From: Lytechinus variegatus
Lineage: Eukaryota > Echinodermata > Echinoidea > Temnopleuroida > Toxopneustidae
Direction: 5' to 3'
Length of the DNA: 64,000 nt
Assembly: GCF_018143015.1 (NCBI RefSeq)
Contig: NC_054742.1
Span: 52,523,195 to 52,587,194, forward strand
The notes under the pieces were generated by a model. That model saw only the letters and a list, made by a program, of their open reading frames with translations, ran no database searches and was not told the DNA's origin. Positions 23,332 to 38,300 of the stretch are shown in pieces; the first letter of the stretch is position 1; every line of letters begins with the position of its first letter. Position numbers and translations under genes: made by a program.

Positions 23332-26300
23332 TCAGCTGGGTGAGCTGGGAGGCGACTGGAGTGACATACGGAGATTGTTGGAAGGTTTCAGCAATGATGT
23401 CACATTAAGAGCTGATGGGAAACGCTGATGGTATCGGTCAAGTCGAATGTATTTGACTGTCACAAGCTTACCTATCAAGAGAAAACATCATAAAAATGGG
23501 TTTAAAGACAGTCTTTTTCTTTGTTTTTTATAAACATGGACCTCAGATTATCATACAAAGATCAATATTTAACCTACAATATTGATGATTATTTAACATT
23601 TCTTTAATGTTTGTGAATTCTAATTTGATCACTAAATCAGATTTAGCAACATAGTCACACATGTCTTCATTACACAATCTTACCTTGTATTGAATTGACA
23701 CTTTCAATATTGGCATTCTTTAGATTTACATTTATACTATGTTCTGAAGCATCTTGTTCCTACAAACATATCACGTCTGAGAATAATTCTTACCTATTAT
23801 TGTCTTTTGAACGTAAGAAAATGTCAGCAATAACAAAGATAAACTAATGTTGACAGTAAAAGATTTTCAAAACTGATATGAATCCAATGAATATTTGGCC
23901 CAATGTGTTTTGTTTGTGACAAAACAGGGAAAGTAACTTCCTTAATTTTCTTAACAAAGATAATTTGTATGAAATTTTATACTGTACATTTTAAAAATGT
24001 ACTATTCTTATAGCTTTTCAATTAAAATAAATAGAATTACTTATAAAATCATGGCATAGTCTTACCATCAAACCAGCTTCCTTGAAGGCACCGGAATGCT
24101 ATGCCTGCCTTCTCTGAAGAAACACACTTCACATAGACACATCCCTGTAAATTGAAATAAAGAAAAAAAATTACCCATAATGACACAATTAGGCAGAAAA
24201 CCTTTATTTTTTCAATGAAAGATTGAAAATAATAACTTTGTGATTTTGAAGAATTAATATGATAATTTAATTTAACCCCTTTGAGATCTAAACACCATTC
24301 AAATTAATAGCGAATGCTGTGCTTTAAACCGACGAGCACAGCGCCGTCATTTTTGTTTACTTTTCAAAAAAATATCATGATCTCATAAGTAATGTTACGC
24401 TCTGATACAATTGGTTACCAATTTTGGGGACGAATTATTTCCCTGACTTTTTACGGTTCCTCACGCTTTGAACAGGCTTTGATAAGATTTATTAAACTTT
24501 AATGCAGTTATGACGCTCGAAGTCAGGCTCTGATATGAGTATCAAGCTCTGTTTTGCAAAATTACGCTCTGTTACGCATTGGAAAATATCGAGATCGCCA
24601 ATTTTATGCTGCTTTTGATCCAGAGCCTATATAGAGATGCAACAGATCCACAAATTCATTGCATCTTCAGGGCTCTCACTTAACTCTTTTCTTTGGTTGC
24701 TAGCCAGGCAACCTATCAATTTTTAGGTTGCCAAATGGCATTTTATCTTGCCATACGGAAGTTCAGGTAATAACTGATGATTGTACACAGAATGTGTGCA
24801 CCATGAATAGCAACCCCTCCAAAATGTTGCATGTTTTACAAGACCTACATAGTCCCATTGTTATTATTAAATGTAATAACTGAAATTCAGAGAAATCACA
24901 CTAGACCGTGTGAAACCCTTTGTTTTAACCAGCCACTACTTGATTTAGATAAACTCATGCAAAAGGGAGCATTCAAATTTTTACAGAATCCATGAGCGAG
25001 GGAGCGAAGCAAATTGTGTTTTCCTTCAGACAAATAAATACTAGAGAGGAAGGTATTTCAAGCTATTTTACTCCTGGGATTAATATAGTTAACCTATGAA
25101 AAGTATTTATTATAATATAACATTATGTGATTTGCTAACCAATCAGTAAATAATTTCACAAAAACTTGGACTTGGCATCAGCACCATAGACTAAATGTGT
25201 TATTCTGGAAAGCCTGGGGCAAACTTTCAGGTTGTCAAAAATAGGCACTATGTATAACTTTTAGGTTGCCCGCCAGTAGTTTTGGTTACCAATAGCACCC
25301 GAGCCGCTAATTTCAAGCCCAGATCTTTGACTACAGAACACGATGGCAGAACAACAAGATCCAGAAGTTCCAGAGCATGATCTATCTGAAGAAGACACAA
25401 TGTTTGTCTCCCTGCTGGTACTGAAGTCGCACTGCTATTTTATAGGGATGGATACAGAGCATGGGTATTGTAGGAGCATGTGAAAGAGCATGAGAGAGCG
25501 TGAGGAAGCTAACCAAGTGTAACAAAGCCTCACAAAGCATGTCAATCCTTGATCAATGCATTTCAAATCATGGGAAGGCGTGATAGTCCTTTATGAAAGT
25601 GTAACAAAGCGTGTCATATCATGATGAAAGCGTCTGACCACGTGTCAAATCTTCATGCCAGATCGTAGCAAATCTTGAGACATCTCAACGAGGCGTGTCA
25701 ATTGGTGACAGACCGTGAAGACTGGGGTCCCCGCTTTGAACCAAACTCTGTTAAGCTTTCCTACGCTTTGAGTCAAGCTTTGTTGAGCTTTGTTATGCTT
25801 TGATATGCTCTCAGCACTTTAGTCAATTCGTGACAGAGCACCCCAAGTTTATAAACAGTTTAAAAATTTTTGGCGCTCTTGCCGAATGTCCTACTTTACT
25901 CTAAGCTTTCCAACGATCTATTACCACCCTAACACTTTGATCAAGCTTTGTTACACTTTGGTGCCACTTTAAAGCACCATCAAAGCGCTGTTGGTGTGAA
26001 CTAAGCATAAACAATCTGATGACATCCTCTAAAAGCAATACAGTATACAATAAATATTTACCTCTCTAGAAGTCTTCTCGACAGCAATGTGCATGATACC
26101 ACTGTCATCCCCACATCTCTCTAAGATAGCATCCTGTATGGTCAAATGCCAGTTGCTTCCAGACTCCCTGTTATATTCAAGATTATCAACAGTAAGTAAT
26201 CAATGTATACAAACTACAAAACAAAATATAACAGAAATTTATTTAGGAAAACCATATCAATGGTGAGAATGATAAAAATGAGGTTGTTGGGCATGATCGA

Positions 26301-29300
26301 AGAAGAAAGATCAGGGGAAACAATGATTTCATTATAAAGTAAAAGATTAATTATAACCATATCATCATATATCTATAACTGTGAAATCATGAAATCTAAG
26401 CATAAAAATAACCACACTGATGATCAACAACAAAGAAAAGTAGATGTGAGCAGTGCATTATATTGCTCACTGGAAAAAGATCAGATATCTGACTGGAATG
26501 CTGTGCTTGCTATGTCAATTTCTCAGCAATTGTACATTTTCTACCAAAATCACTTGGGTAATGTTTTATATTAATAGATAAAATAACTTTGATAATCATT
26601 TTATCAGATTATATTCAACTCATTTTATATCATTGCCACAAGTGCCATTTAATAAGAACACTTACCTCATCCATTTCCAAAACAATTATTCTTGTTGACA
26701 CATGCTTAGCATACACTTGACAATGGATAAAAAACAGATTGCCCCAAAGAACATTTTCAATGATTCTTGATACTATTTTATCATTCAGAACAATGAAACT
26801 TCCCCAACCAAATTGTGGATAATAATCTTAGAAATGACAGAACTAGGTTTTTTTTCAGTTTTTTCCCCAGAAAAGCTATCTGTCTCTACATTTTGACTGA
26901 CAGAATGTTAACTATACAGAACATACCAAGTGTGAAAATAAGCAACTTACAGTGTAGGATCAAACATATTTCTGACTTTGAGGCACGGAGTGTAGTTATA
27001 GGCACTGGCTTTCACTGCACTATCCAGGCTTGCAAAAGCTGCAAAAGACAAAAAAAATATTGAGATGGTTAAATTATCTTAACTGCAATAATTGATTAAA
27101 AGCAATATCAAAATATTGTCTTACAAATAATTTTTAAGTAATAAAAAAAATGAGGATATATTGTATCCATATTATAGAACATTGTACAAATTATACGCAG
27201 ATCGTCATTTCATACATATCACTCATTTGAGCTAGTCATATCAAAAACTGTATTGCCCTTGTTTTCATCAGCAATGAGAAAGTGGTAAATTATTTGTCAC
27301 CCTTTGCATATAGAATTTATGTGCTCGGCCAAAAGTGAACATATCTTTGCATTTTCTATAGTCTCATATTCAAGCAATTAAAGACAAAGATGATTTAATA
27401 ATAATACTCAATTTTTATACAGCGCAAATTACAGTGAAGCCTCTCAGCACTCTAAAAGATAGTATGAGAAAGAGAGACTGAGGAAAAGAAAAGGAAAAAC
27501 AATCATATTGAACCTAAATACATCATTCAACATAACCTAAAAACATCATTATACATATTTGAGATTGAATTTTGACAATATGGAACTAGATACCGGGAAT
27601 GCATCATTAGGAAATTTGATTTGTTGAGAAACCATTGCTTCTTGTAATGTGGGCCTGAAATTCAGTGAGTCCCAGTAAGATTGCACATACACGCACACAC
27701 TATTAGCTTGTTTTTTTCTTTTTATCAATGCCATCAAAAGCACCAATGCCATCAGCATCACCATCACAAGCTCCAATCATAAACCAGCTTACAAACCTAT
27801 TAATCAGCCTACATCATAGTATTCATTTACATACAAGCCTTACCTGTTCCTTGCCACACCTTTGCTCTTTTGGGATTCATATCCTGAAAAAACAAAAACA
27901 ATGGAGTTACATTTATCGATCAATCAACAACATAATATTTTAGTAATCTTAACTGGACAACCTACTAAAATTATGATGGTCTGCAGAGGTTGAGACCAGC
28001 CACCACTAAAAATTTCTGACTTGCACCCAATGCAATCAATCCCTAGCACTTATTTCACAATTGACAAAGGAAATGATACTGTCCATTAAAAGCCAACTAG
28101 TTTTTTATCCCCCTCTAACCATATGGTGAGGTGCACCTTTATCATGTGACAACCCTGCTGGACATACATGAATAAAGGGGGGGGGGGGTGTCTCACGATG
28201 TCTGGGAAGCCCCTTTTAGTATCCAAAACAAATTAAGCTGTTTTCTTTTCTTCAAACAAATTATCAAGCTTTTTGAAAGCTAACCACCAAGAGACAGAAC
28301 TCACAAGACTGTACACCATTTGTCAAATATACAAACCACTTCTTTAACTTGCTTCAAATTGGCACCACTCTTCCTCCAACAAAATTGCACCAAAGAGCTG
28401 CAAAAAATGTAAAGGTACCATGCAAGGAAGAGATTTTCCCCCCAATTTGGCTCTTTCCCATAATGTATCAAACCTGACAAAAACACACAGGAACTAAATG
28501 TACATTGTGGGTGCAAATTGCCCTTTGCTTTATGCTACCTGAATGATTCAGAGTACTTCGCCTACTTACCCTATCAGTGATGGGTACAAACGATGTGACA
28601 GCCACAGCAGGAGACGGTTGAACCCACCTCCATACAGCAAACTCTTCACCAGCAACCTGCTGTGTCTCTACTCTCACACGAGATTCATTGACGTTCAGGA
28701 ACTGTACAGCCTTCTGCCACAGGTGCTGCTTCTTATGTCTGGTAACAAAGAGATCACATGAAAAATAAGCTTTCAAGCTATAACTTGACACCCTGGTCAT
28801 GCAAATATTTATATCATAATCATCTTTACTCTCATGTGGGCTCGTCGTGGTCTAGTGGTTCTGACTCTCGCCTTTCAAACAGAGGGTCATGGGTTCGAAT
28901 CCTAGCCATGGCATGTTTTCCTTCAGCAAGAAACTTATCCACATTGTGCTGCATTCAACCCAGGTGAGGTGAATGGGTACCCGGTAGGATTAATTCCTTG
29001 CATGCACTGGGCGCCAGTGATGGTAGCTCAAGCTAAAGCTGGGGTATTAAAAGTAAGCGCTTTGTATCCTCAAGCAAAAAGTGCTATATAAATCCAGCTA
29101 TTATTATTATTTTTTTATATTTATGTTTAATCACACATTATGTGAAATAGGGCATTGTATAAAGACCTCTATAAAAATATTGAAAGATCAAGTCATTTGA
29201 GAACCTACGGTTTATTTAATGAGCTACTGCCACCATATCATTTTGATAGATGAGAGCTAGTTAACAGTAGAAATCCAGCAGTTGTTATTGAAAGGTTTCA

Positions 29301-32300
29301 TGGAAGAGGGTCATAAAGTTGTCCACAACTTTACTCCAGTTTACTTCATTTGTGAGTCTTGTGATTTGCCATTGATAATTATTTTTCAAATTGACGTAAA
29401 TAATAAGTTTTTTTTTTGGGGGGGGGGGAACATTGGCTGTCAAAAGAATTATTAAAATGATATATTTCTTTATAATGTTCTATTGTGAACAAGTTGCTAT
29501 TTACAAGGCTGCATATTCAAGAAATAATAAAACTAATATGATCTCATTATGTTGATCAAAATCAATTCCAAATTTAGTACAACACAAAAAATAAACCAGT
29601 GGATAAGTTATCATAAATTGCAAAGACTGGTCAACTAACCATCGGGAATTCAGGATCATTATATATGTTTTGCACATTTTTAATTAGTCAATCCCAGTCA
29701 TCAACTACTTCACAGGGTCATAAATTATTACACAAAAGAATGTCTGTATGCAGAAATACTATTAAATAACATAGCCCCCCCCCAAACACTAACCAAATAC
29801 CCTGAAGCCAAATCGACACTGCGTTGTGTATCTCCCCCCCCCTCCCCCTTGACTGAATGGAATTGAGGGAAGCCTACCTTTCAGCTGGAGGGATCAGTGT
29901 GTCTCTGACATGAGGAATAGCTAGGTATGGTGTCAAACTCTTGTCTTGGTAGCAGGCTTGTTGGTGGTTAGCAAGGACCTCTGTAATTGACAAGATATTC
30001 ATATAGATTTGAAACAACAATGTAAGATCAGTGTTCTACCTTACAAAGATGTGACACAATACATTTTCGTTAAATCAATGTAAAGTTAGATATGGAATAC
30101 ACATTGTGTCAAAGCACTCATCCAATGTTGTTAATCAGTCCATGTATAATTAATTTGAACAATCAGCAATATACTTAATTTTTTAAATAAATGAATAGAA
30201 AGAACAAAAATTCTAATGATGATGATCTTCAAAGGTTTTCATGATGGAGAGATTAATGATGAATGATGTTGTTTAGCTTGATTTAAATCACTGAAAATTC
30301 TCTCAAAGACCAGGAAAGTACTAATAACCATTTAATGTATGCAAAGAGAGAGGGAGAAGAAAGAAAAGAGAAGTAGACGACATTCAACACCAGAGCTCAA
30401 CACAAACTGCCGGAAATACGTCATATTTTCCGAGGTCAATCCCAACACCAGCGTGATTTCAAGTACGGTGTTGTAGCTGGTGTTGGTGTTGTCCCAACAC
30501 CAGATTTCAACACCATACTTGAAATCACCCATTAAATGAAGAGAAAGATTAACCACCATGGTGGACCTACCAATAATCTTTTCTACAAGCTGAGTGACTT
30601 CTTGCCGTGCCTGTTCTTTCCTCTGCATCTGGTACTTTATAAGATAGAAACCTGGCCACAATACCAAAAGAGCTAGACAGGGAAAATCAATTGATTATCA
30701 AAACTGTTAATTTCAATATGAATAAAATTAAGGGTTTTTTTTCCCTTTCACCGTCTACTTTTTAAAAGCACTATATCTTATCAGTCAAATACACAAATAT
30801 GTGACTGATTTTCTAGCCAAAATCATCTTCTAAATTGTAAAATCATGAATATTTCTGACAAAGTTTAAAACACCCAAGATGCCTTACTCTACTAACTTGA
30901 TCCTAAACCTTCATAAGTTCTTTGTGGACTGATTTTTTTGTTTTACATACAGACATCAAGAAGAACAGGGTTATTTAACTATTTCTATTGTTCTCTTCTT
31001 TTGAGTGTATAGTCAAGTTATCTATTGCCCCCCCCCCCCGGACAAAAATCGCTAGCTTGGTCTGTATTATGATTTCATGCATCAATTGGTGCAATTACAA
31101 TTTTCTAATTGACATAACAATTTTGAAGACAGTGTGGCACATATCTCAGGAGGTGCCCCTCCCCCTCCCTTGCTGTCAAAGGGGTCCAGACAACTTGGCT
31201 GGGTCAACTTCAACCATGGACATGATGGACTATTCAATTAACCTGATCCAACCCCCTCAACAAAGGACCAAAGTATAGTCACACTGTACTCCGAACAATG
31301 CTAGAAAATCACATTCAAGATGAGTCCTTGGGCTTGCAAGCCCAAGCAATAGACTATCTAAATCCACAGTACATTCAACCTACAAATTTCCACATGCTTT
31401 GTACTAAACCTTTTGAATTGATATCATACGATGAAGATAATGAGGATGGGCTCTTGAGAGAATGGATTAACATTTTATACATACATGTAATTTATTACAT
31501 AGGGTCTGTTTAACCAGACTACTACTTACAGATAACGAGGATGGTAGCCCAGAAGAGAAGTTTGATTGCTGTAGTCTTGACCTGACAGAATAAGGTCATG
31601 TATTCATGAGTAGATTCCAGCCACTTCACATCGTTATCATACCTGTATTCTGTCAGATGTTCGTTCTCTTTATCAAACAGCCTGGAAAGAAGTCATACAA
31701 TGATAAAGAATTATCCTTGGCGGTTGGCACAAAGTAAATAAAAAGAAAACAGAACAATTTGGGAATACACACAATCAAAAGGCAAAGTAACAGTTTCTTC
31801 AGTTAAAGAAGAAAGGAAAAAAGAAACAGGATGGCGACATTTGTAAAATAGGAAAAAAAGTTATTTATATCTGAAAAACAAAAATAGCTAAAACAAATTC
31901 CTAAATCAAATCAAAATATTTGATAAATCATTTGTTATCAAAGAAAGGATAATCATAGGGACAGTGACTTTCCATTATAGTAGACCGGCCAAACCTCAAA
32001 AAGTGCTCTAGATAAGGATTCGACGGCAAAATTTGTTAATGCTTGGCATCCCAGCTAATAGTCTTGCAAAAATACCCAGGAATAGCGTACGGCCGGATGC
32101 CAAGCGCAATTTTGCGTGAAAGTGTCATTTTTAGCGTAAAATCTGAAAGACTGTCGAAAATCACGCATTTTGATATTTTGACGGATTATCATCATATTTT
32201 TGATTATCTTTGATATGAAATTATTTTTATTCAGAATTTCAAATTATAAGTCTACTAAATATGCATTTCAAATTTGAATATTACACACACACATATGGCA

Positions 32301-35300
32301 CAGGGAAACATAAAACAGCGATTTCCTCGAAAAAAAAGTTTGTGAAAACTATCAATAGATTGAAGTTTTGTTACGCAACATAAATTCTTCGATTTAAATG
32401 CGTTTATCCATCGAATGTATAGTAAACGTCCTAGTGCCACAAATATTAAAAGAATTTTCAAGAAAGATGGTAGATATCTCATTTTATGTTATCCGAAAGG
32501 ATACAATGTGCATTTTACCATGTGCGCATTTTGAAAAAAAAATTGAAAATACCGTACATTATGTACATAATTACATGTATAAGTAGGGGAAGGCGGGGTA
32601 AGTTGAGCATAGGGGCAAGTTGAGCCACCAGCCCCAGGCCAATAATGAATGAGTCAGACATTGTGGTGGTGTCATGTATTGATGACCCATAGCATAACCC
32701 CTAACCCCACCACATTGTTTTCCACTTTGAAACAAAAAGTAGTTTTTTAGAGGGAAAAGTATGAATTTCAGCCAAAAAAGTAAAAAAGAGTGTGAAATAG
32801 ATAAGTACTTTATTCACACACACGTCTTTAAATATAGTAAAGACATGATAACAACATTGTTAGTCCAGGTATGGATCTTCATTCTTGTCATAGTCTTTTA
32901 TATGATGGATGCATAATAAATGTGTGGATATAAAATTATCGCACTAAGTTCGGACTGGGGTAAGTTGAGCCAAACAGCATGGGGCAAGTTGAGCCATGGT
33001 AATTCTTATGGTAATGTATCTTAAAAAACAAAAAAACCATAAAAATCGATTGAAATGCAGGCTGAAAGGAGCAAATTTACATGACTGCTCTTTTCCTTTT
33101 AAAGGATGTTAGTATTATAGAGAATTAGCAAGTGAAAAGACTTTAAACAAAAAATTGACATGCTGGTTCTCCCCCATACATTTTGTACATAGTTTTTGTG
33201 GCTCAACTTACCCCCAGATGGTGGCACAACTTACCCCATATATGGGGCAAGTTGAGCCATTTGACATCGGTTTTTTCAAAGGTCACGATGACTTTCAGTG
33301 TGGGGGTAGAAAGTTATATGTAGGTGAAAAACATTTCCCAAGAATCAAATTTAAAGGCAAGGTACTTATTTTTACAATAGTACTAGTCATATCAATTCTA
33401 ACATGCAAAATGCAAAAAGTGTCACAACTTACCCCGCCTTCCCCTACATACTAAGGCGAGTTTTTATTTACATGTAAGAGTCCATAATAAAGCGAGTTTT
33501 TAATTAGATAGCCCAATTTATCAATTCCTTGCATCCCAGCTAAAAGTCTTGCGGAAATACTGAGGAATAGCGTAAGGGCGGATGCCAAGTGCACTTTTGC
33601 GTGAAAGTGTCATTTTTAGCGTAAAATCTGAAAGACTGTCGAAAATCACGCATTTTACTATTTTGACGGATTATCATCATATTTTTGATTATCTTTGATA
33701 TGGAATTGTTTTTATTCAGAGTTTCAAATTATTAGTCTACTAAATATGCATTTCAATTTGGAATATTACACACACATATATGGCAATATGACACAAAAAA
33801 TCGTGATTTACTCGAAATAAAAGTTTGTGAACACTATCAATAACTCTTAGTTTTTTTTACAACTCAAATTCTTTAAATTGGTTCATCTATTGAATATCGT
33901 TCGTTTCTAATGTCACAAATATCAAAATAATTTTTTTTAAGTAAGGTGGAAGAGATATTTTCCGAAACGGGACATGCAAAATTTATCGGGAGGGGGGGGG
34001 GCATTTTGAGTGTAAAATTGAAGATACTGTAAATTATAAACATAATTACATGAATAAGTACTTTAAAGGACAAGTCCACCCCAACAAAAACTTGATTTGA
34101 ATAAAGAGAAAAATTCAACAAGCATAAAACTGAAAAAATCATCAAAATCGGATGTAAAATAAGAAAGTTATGACATTTTAAAGTTTCGCTTTATTTCACA
34201 AAACAGTTATATGCACATCTCGGTCATTATGCAAAAGAGGGAACTGATCACATCACTCACTCACTATTTCTTTTGTTTTTTATTTTATGAAATATTTTCA
34301 TTTTCTCGTCATTGTCATGTGAAATGAAGTTTCATTCTTCCCTGAACCTGTGGAATTCCATTATCTTAACATTTTGTGGTTCAGGCAAGGAGGTCATAAT
34401 CGTCAAAGTCGTAAAAATTGAAATATTGTATAATGTAAACAATAGAAAACAAAAGAAATAGTGAATGAGTGATATCATCAACTCTCTCATTTGGATGTAT
34501 CTGGCTCGTTCATATAACTATTTTCTTAAAAATACGCGAAACTTTGAAATGTCATAACTTTCTTATTTTACATCCGATTTTGATGAAATTTTCAGCATTG
34601 TGCTTGTCTGATTTTTCTCTATTGATTCAAATCAACAATTTTTTGAGGTGGACTTGACCTTTAAAGTGTCATTAATTTTTTTCTATACGTTCAAAGTTAT
34701 AATGAAATTTTGAAAAATGTAACTTTGGTTAAGATTTCAAGGTTGATATGACGCTGTTAAATCAAAACTACCGTCACCTCCACCGGAGAAGTGGCTTCTT
34801 TAGTCCTACTCTGCTATGCCAGCGAGACAAAAAATAGGTACTGCCGTGCAACGGCCATTTTTTTAAATATACTTTGATAATCAAATAACTGAAGTAAAAT
34901 TTAGATTGACAGAGTGGTTTAAAAATGCTTATTCAATCGCTTTATTCATACATGTATGTTTTCTATGATTTTGGATATAGATATTCCTGTAAAATTAATG
35001 CTGCCATGGTAACCATGGTAACGGCAAATTAAATATCAGACTTATTTCTGAATATCGCCACAGGTAGATTTAAGTTCAGCACCAATTCATTCGTGGAAAT
35101 AGCAAGAAGATCGAACCCTACAAAAGCAAACATAATCCTACATAATATCATGACGAGTATCGCACTGATATAAGATAAATTATGTGCAATATCGATGTAA
35201 TATTGTGCGCTGTTTATTTTTTTATCAGAAATGCGCATCTGATAAAATAATGTGCATCGTTATATTTCGCATATATAACATAAAATGATATATATCTTGC

Positions 35301-38300
35301 ATCTTATTTCAGTATTTGTTTTCACTATATGTGACATGACAACAATTATTAAGTATTTATTCGGTTAGCACTTAATCTTGACGAAATTGAGATGCGGAAC
35401 ACAAACATTATACCATTAATAATTTTTACAAACCTCTATTTTGAGTAAATCGCGGTTTTATGTTTCCCTGTGCTATATGTGTGTGTGTAATATTCAAATT
35501 TGAAATGCATATTTAGTAGACTTATAATTTGAAATTCTGAATAAAAATAATTTCATATCAAAGATAATAAAAAATATAATGATAATCCGTCAAAATATTA
35601 AAATGCGTGATTTTCGACAGTCTTTCAGTTTTTACGCTAAAAATGACACTTTCACGCAAAAGTGCACTTGGCATCCGCCCGTACGCTATTCCTCAGTATT
35701 TCCGCAAGACTTTTAGCTGGGATGCAAGGAATTGACAAATTGTGCTATCTAATTAAAAACTTGCTTTATTATGGACTTTTACATGTAAATAAAAACTCAC
35801 TTTAGTATGTACTTATACATGTAATTATGTACATAATGTACAGTATTTTCCATTTTTCTTTCAAAATGCGCACATGGTAAAATGCACATTGTATCCTTTC
35901 GGATAACATAAAATGAGATATCTACCATCTTTCTTGAAAATTCTTTTAATATTTGTGGCACTAGGACATTTACTATACATTCGATGGATAAACGCATTTA
36001 AATCGAAGAATTTATGTTGCGTAAAAAAACTTCAAACTATTGATAGTTTTCACAAACTTTTTTTTCGAGGAAATCGCTGTTTTATGTTTCCCTGTGCCAT
36101 ATGTGTGTGTGTAATATTCAAATTTGAAATGCATATTTAGTAGACTTATAATTTGAAATTCTGAATAAAAATAATTTCATATCAAAGATAATCAAAAATA
36201 TGATGATAATCAGTCAAAATATCAAAATGCGTGATTTTCGACAGTCTTTCAGATTTTACGCTAAAAATGACACTTTCACGCAAAATTGCGCTTGGCATCC
36301 GGCCGTACGCTATTCCTGGGCATTTTTGCAAAACTTTTAGCTGGGATGCCAAGCATTAGCAAGCATTAACAAATTTTGCCGTCCAAAGTATAAAAAATCG
36401 TTTTGGCCGGTCTACTATTATATAAATTACTCAACATACATGTATTTCTCTTGCGATGTTACTATTTTGCCAGAATCCATTAGAATGCTTTAGTACTTGA
36501 GTATTTGGACAGTACTAAAGAACAAAATAAATCAAAATATGCAAAAGAGCTCTCAGCCTTCGATCATCATAGAGATCACAGATATTTTCTTTACGCAGAT
36601 CTGTTCACATATAGTGTGGATGGTACACTATCCCTACATCGGCTGTGACTTGAATATTTTTTTTTCGATAAAAAATACTATCAAACATGAAGGGTATATG
36701 GAAAAATTTGAATGATTTTAATATCCACCAATTTGCATTTTATACACAAGTAAATTCTCAATTTAATTCTACATAATAAATCTGCTCATGTGCAATGTTG
36801 ATTATATAACTCTTACCTTATACTCCATTGTGGATTTGAAGTAATAAGGAAAAGAGTTCTGGGCATGTACTCTGACACCCAAAATGGATTGCTTCTTGGT
36901 GTACGTTTTTGCTAGAAGGAAGAAAAACACACACACAAAAATAAATAAAATATATATATGTGGATGCTTGAGTACCGGTACATGCAGTCAAAATATATGC
37001 ATCTCTCTCTCTCTACCAGATCAGAATTACCCACCTAAATTAGATGACCTCTAGCTCTAGGACCTTTTATTTTGTGACCCTAAAATCTAATCATATCACT
37101 GTCACTCTTACACATACAGTGTACAAAACTCACATACAAGAGTGATGTTTGTAGTTGATCCCTAAAATGATTTGGATATTGGAAGAACAATTTTCATGTA
37201 GGTAATGAACCTCATACCTAAAACATCATGATTGTCAATCTAATCAGATATGCAAACATAAGATTAAAATTGGTCTCTTGAACAATTGCTTATTCATCAT
37301 AAGAACACGTTTTCAATTATATAATGGCCTCAGTGATTTTTTACTTTATAAACCCAAAATGAAATACAAAATAAAATCAAAGTTGCAATCTGAAACAAGT
37401 TTTATGTTGATCCCTGAAATAATTATTCAGCTATTGGGAGTAGGCTCATCCCGACAACAAAATATTTCAATGTAGTAATAATCTCTTTGACATTTGACCT
37501 TGATACCCCAAAACTAATCAGATCACCACTTCTCCTACTTGTGCAAAGTATGAAATTAGTCATTCAAACTATTCTTTAGATATCCTGAGAAAACTAAAGA
37601 GAAAGAGTGAGACAACCCCAAAACATTATACCTTTGGTAATCACATTTGGAAAAGAGAGGCAAAGTAGTCACAACTATCAATACAACAGCTACCCATTTA
37701 ACAATAGAATGACATTCACTTTAATTTAAATAGCCAGGCGTATATAAGATCATGTTTGCATATTAATTACAAGTGCAGTCCCTCTTTTATAACAGCTACC
37801 AACATCCGACTCGCATATACACCCACCAATGGCTACATGCACATTCTTGAACCCACATTATAATACAAGTCATAAAATAATAATAATAATACAAGGTTCT
37901 TGTATAGGGCATATCACAATTATGAATATTGTCTCTATGCGCTTCCAAAGGACTTAGATATTATTACCCCAGCTGTAGTTTTGCAGCCGTAATTACTAAG
38001 ATTACAGTGCACACGCATTTCAAGGAATAAATTCCTGCCAGGTACCCATTCATCTCACCTGGGTTGAGTGCAGCACAATGTGGATAGATTTCTTGCCGAA
38101 GGAAATTACGCCATGGCTGGGATTTGAACCCACGACCCTCTGTTTCAAAGTCCAGAGACTTATCCACTGGGCCACAACACTCTACAATAATAAAATACTC
38201 ACAATGGAGGGATATTCCTCTAAATAAATCTTAGCTTCTTCCATCGTCATATTCTTTACAGGGGATTTACCACACAGGAAATCACCTAACAAAAGACAGG

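Larger units (their letters stand above)
31978..36417. mobile_element. 4.4 kb long-armed inverted-repeat DNA element filling LEMD3 intron 5
   Basis: The outer ends are TAGTAGACCGGCCAAA at 31978 and the inverted TTTGGCCGGTCTACTA ending at 36417. TTA lies on both sides, consistent with a 3 bp target duplication. The left arm (to about 32585, continuing from 33447) and the right arm (about 35450-36417) are near reverse complements over hundreds of bases. Each arm has two related units in tandem, sharing gcatcccagctaaaag and acgctattcctcagtatttc (inverted). No transposase frame was found. It carries two nested elements, at 32586-33444 and 34063-34664. Confidence 0.85.

Noticed and set aside
28838..28912. 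tRNA gene suggested by clean A and B boxes
   Set aside because: The tRNA-like head runs straight into a body shared with the copy at 37877-38181, so it is a SINE promoter rather than a functional tRNA.
32398..32586. Paired open frames in both arms of the long-armed element (32398-32586 and 35797-35997)
   Set aside because: They are the same repeat sequence read twice, once per arm. They are short and resemble no transposase domain, so they are taken as chance frames.
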